From Gordius sp. MW1 (Eukaryota > Nematomorpha > Gordioida > Gordea > Gordiidae): a stretch of DNA of 64,000 nucleotides. A program made the position numbers and the translations under genes. Below are positions 23,100 through 35,500 of the stretch, one piece after another. The notes beneath the pieces are model-generated. The model was given only the letters and a program-made list of their open reading frames with translations, had not been told where the DNA came from and did not search any database. The stretch's first letter is position 1. Each line of letters begins with the position of its first letter. The DNA lies in assembly GCA_964036665.1 (NCBI GenBank), contig OZ038527.1, forward strand, positions 24,079,901 to 24,143,900. Reading direction: 5' to 3'.

Positions 23100-24180
23100 T
23101 TTCAAACGGTCTATCGAACCTAAATCTTACTTGCCCTTCTTCTCGATAATAAAATTTATGGGCTCACATTTTAAAATTTAGAAGGGGCTGTCGTAAGGCG
23201 GAGAAAGTGGTTTTCGTACCGCGTCGTTTCTGACGAAGACATAGATAGGTCGCATCTAATGTTTTTTAGTTGTGCCATGACGTTTCGGTGTAGGGTATGG
23301 AATTTTGGCCATTGATCTTAGTTTGTCTACAAAATGATGCATCTAAATTTTGGCATAATGCAGTGATTCAGGTTATTGTGGAAAATATTCTCCGGAGTCG
23401 TAGATTGGTTCCATAAACTAGTCAAACTTATATCTTCTTTAATTGCGGAACGGACACCAAGCAGTACCAGAGGTAGGGCTTTATCTCATATAACCTGCCC
23501 CGTGGCTTTTAAAGAAGCTTTAAGTTGTCTATGAAAAGTTTCACAAGTCCATTAGCTGATGAATGATATGCCGTGGTTTTAATGTGTTGGCATCCTAGAA
23601 TGTTGGATATTTCTACAGGCGAGACTGAAATTGAGAGCCTCTGTCAGTAGGGATCGTAATAGGAACTCCATAATTCGCTATCCATCTCTCGATTAGTTTG
23701 CTGGCGATCTCTACTCTGGACGTTCCTTAAAATGGGACGGCCATGGACCACCTCGAAAAACGATCCACTGTCGTTAGAATATATGTAAGGGCCCCACTAT
23801 ATCGACATATAAATGAGAAAAACGTGCATCAGGTTGTGCGAAAGTAGCCGACGTCGTTAAAGTGTGTCTATAGATCTTGGTTTGCTGACAATTTAAACAA
23901 CATTTGCGGTTTATCGTCTTCCCTACAAGTTAAGATAATTCTAATTTCTTTGGTATTTATTGGTCCATAAATTTCTTAAGATCGTGTCGCTCATTTGATT
24001 GTCGCCTAAAAGAGATTTCAAATGACGTAGCGATTGCGATGGTTTTTTGTCACATCGCATAATTTCCTTAAAACGATTTTGTATTTTAATCGTCTCGCTT
24101 TGCCCAATCCCTTTGATTAAGCCAGTTTCAATGCATCGTACGGGTTTTCGGCAGGGATGTTAAGAATTAGATCCGCGACT
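23100..24180 (-). mobile_element. Ty3/gypsy integrase fossil
   Basis: Minus-strand remnants of the integrase core and of the HHCC region (around 23430-23960): reading TTAYHSSANGLV, then wording like RKLIERWIANYG and, nearer 23900, a CxxC-containing CCLNCQ-like stretch. Many breaks, old. It runs opposite to the gypsy pieces at 4290-21645, so it is a separate insertion. Confidence 0.7.
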
Positions 24181-24284
24181 TCTGACTAAAAATACGAATT
24201 TTTTACCCTTTAGGAATTAATTTTTATTTTTGGAAAAATAGCGTGTATTTGGCTATTTATGCTTGGATATTCCTAGAGTGGAAT

Positions 24285-24770
24285 TCAGGATGTTTTATGC
24301 AGGGGTTTGAACCCGCCCAAAATAAAATCGGGTTCGGGTTCGTGTTCGGCATAAATTTTGAAATTGGGTTCGGGTTCGTGTTCGGGTTTAAGGAATTGGG
24401 TTCGGGTTTGGGTACAGGTTCGGGTTCAAAAAATTATTTTATACTAATAATCCATTTTTACCTTCAAAAAATTATTAAATAGTTAACTTAATTTTTAAAT
24501 AGCACCTAATTAAATTCACATGCCAATTATTTCATCTCAATGTGCATATGTATTTTTTAAATTTTTTAATGTTCTAATATATTTTTGAATTAAAAACCTG
24601 AACCCGAAACCTTTTTTGTATTCATCGGGTTCGGGTTTTAAGAGTATTTTTAAAAATGGGTTCGGGTTTTGTAAAACATCGGGTTTTACCCGGTTCGGGT
24701 TCAGGTGTTCGGGACAAACCCTTGGTTTTATGTATACTGAAGATTCCTGTTTCATAGTTCCAGAGGTGGA
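24285..24770. mobile_element. hAT-like element remnant with CGGGTTCGGGT ends
   Basis: Clusters of gggttcgggttcg at 24330-24430 and 24625-24720 flank an AT-rich middle. Same sequence style as the better-preserved hAT copy at 28687-29684. Termini and target duplication are not resolved here. Confidence 0.5.
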
Positions 24771-25113
24771 ACATTATTGTCATACATGGAAGGGGGAGAA
24801 GGGGGTTAGAGAGAGTGAATTTTTTGCTTCCATCTAATTCTCTTAGCAAATTTTGAGGGGGGGGGGCGAGTAAAAAAAATTATTTGCGAGTTACTCCAGG
24901 GATCACCAATATATTATACACAAGATAAATATTGTTAAACCATGTAAGGCGGAACATTTAGCGATAGCATAAAAATAGCGTATAAATCAAATAATTACGA
25001 GTAAGCGAGTTTATAAAAAGATAATATGGTATGTAATATTAACAATAAATCGACATTTAATTCTGAACGATTCCAAGCTTTTAAGAAAAGCTAAATATAT
25101 CGATAGTCTCCTA

Positions 25114-25273
25114 CATGGGCGTAGCTAGATTTGGATAAGAGGGGGGCACTAAAAAGGGGAGAGGCAACTACTATTTTTTTGCAAATTTTGGCCAAAATTC
25201 TAAATTTTTTTAAAGATTTTATGGATTTAGAGAGGAGCAGCCCCCTCCCTGCCACTACTTTTCTACGCGTGTG
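25114..25273. mobile_element. hAT-type MITE, CATGGGCGTAGCC family
   Basis: Left end catgggcgtagctag, right end ctacgcgtgtg; G-rich/C-rich body halves as in the family. Confidence 0.75.
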
Positions 25274-25358
25274 ATAGACTTGTTTCTTGAAACTGACATC
25301 GTGAGTGCATATTGACGTCACTTATGTAGTATGACGCCACTACAATATTAACTCGACT

Positions 25359-25575
25359 GCCTAACTCCTTTTAAAAAATGCGCTTTCAAATTACAAGTTT
25401 AAAATGAAGGCATAAATTACACTAAAGGTCTTTAAAACCCTATAAACTTTAGAAATGAAAAACTCTCTTATCATTTATTACGGGTTTTAACCTAAATTTA
25501 CGCCTTAAATTTATAACTTTTATTGAGCCTAAAAATATGGTTTGAACTAAGAAGAATACTAGCTTTCGAAATTGT
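25359..25575. repeat. ~215-bp repeat, partner of 4050-4265
   Basis: Diverged direct copy of 4050-4265. It ends about 10 bp from the 5' splice site of alsin exon 20, so it is the first stretch of that intron. Confidence 0.7.
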
Positions 25576-25584
25576 GTATTTAAC

Positions 25585-28500
25585 CTGTCCTCGGATTTAA
25601 ATCCCAATTTTTTCCAAGCTCTTCTCGATAAGATTAACCAAGTCTCCTCATCAATAAATTCATCCAAATCATGGGTGTCAGGCAATTTTGTAAATGTTTG
25701 CCAAATGCTATCATTGTCGGGTAAAAGTATATCAAGTTCTTCAAAAGCATGACGGAAAATAAAGTCGTAACGCGTTCGGTTTATTTGTATTATATCTTTT
25801 AGAATTCTGTAATTAAGTATAAATCAAAAAAAAATATTAACAATTTTAAGGCGGCTTAATTGATTAAAATTGAAAAAAACAACATTTATAGAGGTCAAAA
25901 TTGGAACTTTATTTGAGACAGTTTAGTAGGATGATGGTTAAATCTCCAATGCGCTAGCTGGCAAAATTTAAAAAAAAGTGATATCATACAAGGGATTTGC
26001 CATAATTTAATTAGAGGATTACCATATTTAAAAAATATTAACTATAATTTTGTTAAAATATACAATACATTTACATATTTAGATTTATGCCATTTAAATC
26101 TAACAACTAAATGAATTTAACTTATTCTACCTATAACTAAGTCATTAAGTAAAACTACCTTAAAGTTAAATTTATTTTTGACCAATACAATCCAGATTTT
26201 AAATCCAAGCCCGAACACCGAGTACACTTTATTTTTTAATCAGGACCCAGCCCAGCTTGACCCAAAAATTAATAAAAATCATGAACCTTTTTACAATTTA
26301 AACTATTATCTTAGATGAATATATGTCGGCTTACATTTTGATGTGTAAATCGATATTTATAAAAGATTTTTTTATTTTTTTTTTAAGTAGGAATTCTTGT
26401 CTTTCCGGCATATGGGTATGCTAAAAAATAAAAAATAAATTTTTGATCAGATTAATAAAGTGTATTGCCATTTTGCTAATTATATTTAATCGGTACACCT
26501 GTTACATTGGCGTAGGAAGGGGTGGTTTTCGGGTTAGAACCCCTCCCCTAATTTTTTATGTACATGATTTTTATATTGCGTATTTATTAAAAAATAAATA
26601 TTTGTTGGAATTTTACTTTTAGTATTTTATTATTTTTACGCTATTGTCACTTTAAATATTTAGGGAAAAAACATTTTTATCCAAAAAAATAGTTGCAAAA
26701 AAATTCCACCTTGAAAATTTTATAACCCCCTAGTTACGCCTATGCCTTTAGGTGTGTATTTTAAACATGTTTGTGAATATCAAAATCTTAAAAATCGAGT
26801 TTTTAAAATAAGTTTTATGTCCAATACAGTATATAACAAATAAATATTTGAAATTTTATGCCTGCTATGAGGGTTGGTCGGGATGGATTTGTAAAGATAA
26901 GTGTGCCAGAAATATTCTAAGGAACTTTGGTAATCCGCAGAAGGTGTTTCTTCTCGCTCACTGGTAATTTTAACATTTGGTTTTTTGTAGTCAGACTCGA
27001 GGTTTGCAGTCAAGATTACTTCAGTTTCTGATACAGAAAATTTTGCGTTTTCTAAGGAGTTCTCTCTAAACAAAGTTTCACTAAATACGCCTCGAATAAT
27101 TCTAAAATTTCCCGCACACCCTTTAAAAGCTAGCTCTCCCCGACCACAAAATCTCTTGGTGCTAGGATCAAATTGTCCAAAATAAGAGGCATCCAGTTTT
27201 TCAGAAATTACTAGACATTTGGCATCCGGCTTTGTGTGACAAATAAAAATTAAAATTTTATGTAAATTTTTGCTTCATAAGATAAAAATTCGTCAATTTA
27301 GGAATTAGACTACGGGCATCTGATAGTTATTAGAGACCTGCACGGGTGGTCCGAAGCCCGGACAGGGCCCGAGAATTTTCGGGCCGGGCTCGGGCCTTAA
27401 ATTTTTTAATTAAAAAAATGGATTTTTCAGGTCTCTAATAGTTATTAAGCAAGGGTGTAGGCCGCCATTTTTAAGGGATTTATTAACAAACTAAACGCTA
27501 TCCATATTGTTAAATAAATAAATGTTGAAGTAACGTATGGAAAAGTAATCCTTTAAGTTTTGATTGGTGGGTTTGTAAAAAAAACCTCATCCAAAATGGC
27601 CGCTTAGGTTACTTAATAAATTATACTGTAAATATTACCTGTTTGTCAGTTAATTATAATATTTGTTTACCAAAAGTATTAATTTAATTTGAATTAAAGT
27701 TAAAAATGCAATTAATAACTATAAACAACTTTAGAAAAATATGGCCTCATAAATGGCTTAATAATCTATACTTTATTTAATTTATCAAAACTGTAAAATA
27801 CAATCTTAGAATAAAGGAGACGTTAATTTAAAAATCGGTAAAATAAAAAAACCAAACTTATAATTAAAAATAGAATTTTAAAATATTTGAAATGAAATAC
27901 ATATACCTTAACAATTCCATTCTTGAATTGTGTTTCGTAATATGTTTTATGGTCATTGTCGTGTAAATACATGACACCGTCCCATGCCCCATCGCACCAA
28001 TTCCCAACTACTTTTTCTGCTATTTCTAACCATATTTTGTAATTATATTTTTTTTTAAAATTATTTCAATAAAATTTATTCTGCGCCTTAATTCCTATTA
28101 GACATAAAATTCTAGATTTCATACTTCGAAAACAAACATTGCATTACTAATGAAAACCATAAATTGGTGAAATTCTTGTTATATTTAACGGCTTCGAAAA
28201 AGTTATTTTACCTCAAGCAGATGTAGCTTGAAAATAAAAAATATCAAACTTTCTCCCAGCTTTTATAAGAGGTTAAACCAACGAAGATTGGTTTTAATAG
28301 TTACAATTTAAATGATTAAATCTGACAAAATAAAGGAAATAGGGTCTATAAAATCAAGTATCTCAGTTACACAATAACCAGAATAAAGCCTCATAAAATC
28401 TTTTAGCCGCGGCCTCAGGCCATGTTTTAACTAGCCTAGGCTATAAGTAGTTATAAAAGTCATTTTGTACTCAAAATTTATAAAAGTCCAAAATTTTGAA

Positions 28501-31500
28501 TTAACACATCAAAGGTTGTTTTGTCCATATTTATTAGTCGCATTAGTCAATTAATAACAAAGGTCGACCAAACAAAACCCAGCCGTTTTTACAACACTTA
28601 TACATGGTACACTAGACGACACAGCCCATGATCTAGCTTTTATAAAATCTGAGGGCTAAAAAAATAAAATCTTTCTAGAGTACAAGTAGAGGCCTGCACG
28701 GATCACCCGAAACCCGACCCGAGGTCGAGTCGGGTTCAGGTTGAAAATTTTAGAATGCATTCGGGTCGGGTCGGGTTGGATTTATAGAGTCGGGTCAAAG
28801 AATATGAATCTTACATTACAAAATGAAAGAAACGTATTTGTTAAATTAATGCTATTGTCTATAATTTTAGTTATACAATATCGAATTGTATAACTAATTA
28901 TATTCATTCATTCATATAATCAATTTCCTTTTCTATTTTTTAATTCGTTTATTGGAGGCAAATTTAAATTTAAAGCTTAATCACGAAAGGTAAAATATTA
29001 ACAAATTATCATTTATTATAGTCTATAGAGAAATTATAAATTTAACTACATAAAGATATAACTAAATATTCATGAATCAACAAAAAAGTAAGTTTTATTT
29101 ATTATTTTGTGGATCTAAAATTTTATACTTATTTTATTTGCAAAATTTAAATTTTAAATTAATATAATCTATTATTCCTACCCTACCAATATATATAACT
29201 ATGACATTTTGAAATTTTATTTAAGTGAATAAGATTGACCAAAATGAGAATATGCAACATAAGATAAAGAATATGCTTGAAAAAAGTGTGTATACAGCTA
29301 AAAAAAATATCAGTGGAAAATCAAAAGTTTGGGTTGGCTCGTAAATTTTTGGCCATACCCGCTTCGTCTACCAGTAGCGAGAGGTCCTTTTCCACTGCTG
29401 GGAGAATTATAGAAGAGAGAATGTCTAATTTACGCCCCGAAATTGTAGACGCCATAATATTTATACATAATTATAGTAAATCAATTTAATATATTTATTA
29501 ATCAAAGTTTGTATGAACCTTTCTGTCGAATAAATTTTTCATCCTCAAAATTTTCTACTTGGTCGGGTTCGGGTTGAAATTTTAAAAACGCTTTCGGGTC
29601 TGGTCGGGTTCGGGTTGAAATTTTAAAAACGCTTTCGGGTCGGGTCGGGTTCGGGTTGAAAAAAAGTGACTTTGCAGGCCTCTAAGTACAAGCAACCTTG
29701 GCGAGAAGTTAAAAAAAGTCAAGCCAAGCTAGCATTTTTAACTGCGAAAAATAATTTATTTTTCCGTTGCTAAAAATACGAGAAATTTTGTATTGTATGA
29801 TGTCTCAAGACATCACTGACTAGAGTATTTTAAAATAACCTTTATGCTCGGAAAAACGCTCAACCCCGGGTCCATTTTTGGCATCATTTGCCCATTGCCC
29901 AACGTATGAATCACGATTAAAGTTCTCTTCTTTGTATTGGATTTCAGAAATTCCGTAGCCACATTTTAAATTTCGCACGAAATAACCGGTGTAAAGGCAA
30001 TCTTCGTACTCTTCTAATTCCCGTAATACGTTTCTCGAAAGTCTTAAAGGTTTTTGGTTGAAATTAAAAGAGTCATGGAAATTGTAAGATCCATTACAAT
30101 TTCAATCCATGCCTTTATGCCTGCTCATTAATTGACGTGGGCTAGCCAGGTTTGGATTTAGAGGGGGGCAATAATGATTTAGGGAGGGGCAAAATGATAA
30201 TTTTTTTAAAATTTTACCCATAATTTTAATAAATTTCTACAAATTTTTGGAATTAGAGGGGGGCAATCGCCCCTTCCTGCCCCCTCCCCCCTTGGCTACG
30301 CCCTTGTAAATTAAATATATTTTAGTATATATTTTAAAATGATTTGGAAAAAATTAAACTAATAGTTTTTACCTAAAAAAATGAAAATATATTTGTTCAA
30401 TGTGACTTTATAACATTATAATCCCTCCCATTTCAAATGAAAATAAATTTTCAATGCTGCCTAGCCCAAGTTAATACCATATTTCACGGGGTTCTATGTG
30501 CTTCAGATTAATGTTAGACCCAATGGGTAGGGGTATAATCCACTATTAGAAGAGTCATATTTGTTAAGAGGGGCAAATGCCCTGATGGGCTTAGTTTAAA
30601 ATTTCAATTAAACGGGGCAAAAAGAAATGAAGTGGCTAAATGGTCCCTTTTGGAATAAATTGGACTTAAATGAATTGAGATAGTTAGTGGGGGGGGGGAG
30701 CTGTCCCTCTTTGTTCCCCCCCCCCCCCCCTTGGCTACCTACGGTCTTCCTAAACTTGAAAAACTCTTATATATTTATTTATAAAGATGACCTAAAACCC
30801 AACTCAACGCTATGCTAAGTTGAATAGCTAACTTAAGAGTAAGGTCTGGTCTGATTATAATAATAAGATCGATCAAATATCTCGAAATGGTATTGATTTT
30901 CGTTTAAGTTTTAAGCTGAAATTACTATTAACTACAGGATTTAGCTTTTGAGTGAAAAAAACACTGGGATGTAGCTAGGAGATGAGATGAGCTATGTAAG
31001 AACTGCTAATCAATAGTTAAAAAAAATAAACAATATCGGAAACGGGCCTAGCCAGGATTTGAATTGCGGGGAAGATAAAAAAGATACACTTGAAAAAACT
31101 TTGCCATAATTCCTAAATATAAAAAAATATTTATATAGAGAGAGGGTGCCACTGCCCTATGCTTTCCCCTGTCCATGTTCATTGAGAATTTTTATTTTTT
31201 TTTACAAAATTTAACATTTTCGTTTAAATCCTAACCTTTTAAGGGCTAATGGTACCTGCTCCCCGTTTAAAAGGAAAACAATAAACTGCAAATTTTATTA
31301 ATATCAAGGGAAAAACCTTATTGATCCGTAGCCATTTAACTTGGAATCGCACCAGAAGCCTTCAATTATAGTCCTAATTTTAGGCTTAAAATCGCATAGA
31401 ATTTCCTTTTCATCACTCTCTAAGCTGCTGGTATTGCCTGGCAATTTGAAAACTTCAGTTGTTGTAAAGTAAGGTTTTAGAAGCTGGCTCATAGAATCCA

Positions 31501-32584
31501 CTATAATAGGGCTAGCTAATTTCCCTCGGGCTGAGCCATAAGCGTTTGACATAAAGGAACCATAATAGGTCGTGTTATCCACAAATTTCAAGTAGCCCCT
31601 ATTAAACATTCCATTATATTAAAATTAAATAAAACATTTCCATTTGTATTAATATAAAATTAAATGATGTCTTAGAAACATTAATGTATCTAGCTGTACT
31701 AGAGCTGTAAAAACGGCTGAGTTCTGTTTGATCATCTTTGGTTTTAGTCGACTAAATATTAACAGATTAAAGGTTTTTTGGTCTGTTTTTCTTAGTCTAC
31801 TTCTAGGCTTACTCGAAATTTGAAAAATAGACCATAGACTACTATAAGTCTTAGTTAAACCAAAAGTCGACTAAACAAAACCCAACCGTTTTTACATCAC
31901 CACGCTGTACTAAAGTATAAATAGGAAAGAGGTATGCATATTTCTAATAACAATTGCAACGATATGTTTTAACAGTAAACCTTAAAAATAAAAAATCAGA
32001 TGAACAACTATATAATTAACGTAACAAAATTATTTTTCTTAAAAAATATCTTAAACTAGATGTTATAAGTAAAATTGAGATTCCAGTCAAACCATTATAT
32101 AAAATAACTATTTTTAAAGTCTCATCTCATCACTTATTTTTTTAAGTTTCATCATTGAAAAATGATGTAAAATGTAATGGAGGATTCGTTAAATTTCAAC
32201 TTGCTTCCCATTCATAGTGCCGTCGTTCCAGGAACCAGAATAAAAGGCACCAGCTAAATTGGAATTTAAAGTGGTAGATTGAAAAATGTATCTAAAATAT
32301 CTCGGTCCAAGCAAGATTTTTCCATAAAAATTAACAATTTTTTCATAATTTTCTATGTAATTACACATTTTATTTTTTAGTTCCGTTGTTGGGTTAACTA
32401 AAATTTTAATTCCATCAATTATAAAGTTTGGAATTTTGCACAATCTATCGAAACGCTTATAATTTTGTCCAGTTTCGAGATGGCTATTTTTGCTAGCACT
32501 TTTATACTTTTTTTCATAAAGCTCATCAATGGCTAATTCGACCTCATTCAATATTGCCCAAGTGAAGAAAATCGTCAAAAATTT
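25585..32584 (-). CDS. Alsin MORN repeats and post-MORN linker, exons 15-20
   Basis: MORN-type repeats: AFYSGSWNDGTMNGK running on into GYLKFVDNTTYYGSF, FWCDSKLNGYGSI, LYTGYFVRNLKCGYGI, YVGQWANDAKNGPGV, VVGNWCDGAWDGVMY, SYFGQFDPSTKRFCGRG. The linker exon 20 has RHAFEELDILLPDNDSIW and TWLILSRRAWKKLGF, matching the human stretch around EKWKAVFDECW...EVWKAW. Exon 15 to 16 and exon 19 to 20 are in phase only with GC donors (GGAA/GCAAGT and GCAG/GCATAA). Confidence 0.78.
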
Positions 32585-35500
32585 CTAAAAGTAACATTGT
32601 TTTTAGTTAAGACGTGATTGGAAACACTGAAATTTAATAAACTAATTATTTTTTGATTTATTAACAAGTTTTTGGAAAGTGAGTGCGCAAAGTAAAATAG
32701 TTATATTAGGTTTAAAGCGAAGTCTATAAATTTAAAACTTTAATATTTATAAAAGAATTATACTAAAAAATAATATAAATATATATATTAACCATAATAT
32801 TTAATAAAATATAAATGAAACATACATTATATAGCGCATTAGGAGTAGCTATCTTGATTTCATATTCTGGAGTAATTAAAATTATCTGGTTTGAAGTGCT
32901 TTCTACCTTTTTGATCCACATTTTAGAAAGTTCATATACAACAAACTTTAATTCCTAAGAAAAATATTTTTTACAAGTGCTTACTTAAATTTAATAAAAA
33001 TTAACAAATTATTAAATGATCTGGCTTAGAAGATCAATTAAAAAATTATAGAGGCTGTACCATTTGATTTTGCAAGACTAAAACATCAGAAAATAGTAAT
33101 ATTTTCGTATACTCAACACATGTATTTTCAATGGCATCTCCAGAACTACTCGCCATTTTGATATTAATTTTGATATCCGTAATCAAAGGCTTTTCAATCG
33201 TAAAGTAAAACACCCTTGAGGGTGAAAATAAGGTTTCCATCTGCCATATAAGAGATATAATTAGAAAATATTTTTAAATTGCAAAAAAAACTTTACCATT
33301 TCATAATGCTCCTTTGACTGCCAAAAAGTTTGTGTAGATTTGGAAAAGTACATGTCGTTAATTAAATGCATTTTCAGCAAAATAAAACGGTCGTAAACGG
33401 TATCCTTCTATAAAAAATTAAATTCTTTAAACATAAAAATTGTAAGTGGAGCTATTATAACAAATATTCTACTTTAAATTATCAACCTAAAATCAGATCC
33501 TAATTCTCCTTCTATGAGAAATCTTAACTTTAAAAGGCCCATTAATAATGTGAAGATGTAACATATAAACTAAATAAACAGCTCCATTCATGAAAAGCTG
33601 ATAGCGGTTTTATTGTCTAAAAAAACAGTATATTTCATGTTTAAGAATTATTAAAATGCGTTTTTTTGAGACTCTACTTCTGACAAGAGCCAATTAAGTC
33701 TATGAGTGCGAAGATGGCTTACTGCATGCTGTAAAGCTAGTTGCTTTAAAAGGGGTGCCCAATCCACGTAATAAAGAAGGCACAATAAAGGACTACGAAG
33801 GAGACAAGCTAAATAAGCCCAATCTTCAACGTGTCTAAATTCCATTCCACAATTCCTAAAGTCCTTTATCCAATCGGGCATTTGCTCCACGTACCTTTTT
33901 AAATTTATTAATTTTTTTACTAATTAAAATTATTTTATTTGTATACGGCTGAAGAGCAAAGTTTACAAATCCATTGTAAGACCGGTGTTGTTCTATGGAA
34001 GCGAAACATGAGATTAAACGCTGCGGAAAAGGGTTATTACAAACCACGGGGATGAAAACGATGGTGGAGCATAGGGTAAACTAAGCTCGACCATATGAAA
34101 AATGCCAGTCTCAAGCAAAAATGGGTATTCAACTTGTGGCTGACTGGATTAACGAATATCGGCTAAGGTGGAATGGCCAAATACTAAGAAGCGCGACAAA
34201 AATTGAAAAATATTGAACATGCAGGTGCCGGGGAATAGACGCAGAGGATGGATGACCAAGTGTTACGTGGAAGGGGCAAGTAGACGAAGTTATGAAAACG
34301 AAGGAAATAAATCAGGACATGACCCCTTTAATACATGATAAATAAGACGGTTTGTACGAGGACGAAGTCACAAATATATAAACGAAAAACAAAAACGTAG
34401 GTATGATTAGTAGCGAAATGTGTTAAAGGCAGAGACTAATAGACTGCTCATTCTATTAAAAATTGTTCCAAATTTTGGCATCCATTTTGAAAAGTGAAAC
34501 ATGAATTTTGGCCAATTCATATGGTTTGATGAACTTTTAAAAACGCTATTATGATTAAAATGGGTTGTTTCATGTTATAAGATCAATGATTATTGTCCAA
34601 TACAATCCATTGCTATACAAACTCTACTTCACTTATCAAAATGGCGGTCGTTTTATGCAACACTTTTGATGCGTGAATATATAAGAGATGAGCAGTCTAT
34701 TAGTCTATGGTTATAGGAGAAGGCAAACCGGGTATACAAAAAGATATAGAGACATAGTGGTGGATTAAAGACGTACGCGCCTACTCAAGTTAACAAAGCT
34801 TTACAAATTTTGGTCAGGCAACATAAATGAAGAAACGAGTGTAGCATATGTGAAAGCTAAAAAGGAGGCAAAATGTAGTGTGGCCAAGGCTAAAGCTGAT
34901 GTTTACGAGAAGTTGAACGCCAATTTAACTACTAAAGAAGGGAAAGAATGATCTACGAAATCACAAAAACCTGGACAAGGAACTCAAAGGACGTGCTAAA
35001 CGCAAAAACCATAAAGAGCTAAGAAAGCAGTTTAAATGGATTTTCGGTCCATTGTGAAAGCAAGAACTATGAAGTGACAGAAGAAGAGGTTGCCCAGGTC
35101 ATTAAAAGGATGACCATGGGAAAAGCGGTGAGACCTGATACTATAGCTATGGAAAGTTTCAAAACGCTAAGGCCCTTATGTGTACATTTACTTATAGACG
35201 AAACAGTTAGTGATTAGTTTAAAATAGAGAAGTTTAACAGGTATCGTGGGAAAATACTAATAAATAAAAAATGAGCAATTGTTTAACATTAATATGGCAC
35301 GAGACGCAAAATTAATGAATATGACAGGTAAGAATGTTTCCTAAATAAGTGTGTTATTTAATCAATTATAAAAACCATTTCCATTTTCATATACGGATTA
35401 AAGCTTTTTAAATATATTTTGTCACCAAAACTTAGAAACCATTTTGAATAATTGAAAAAATCTCTAAAAGCCCTTAATAAAAGCTTCAAGATCGTTCACA

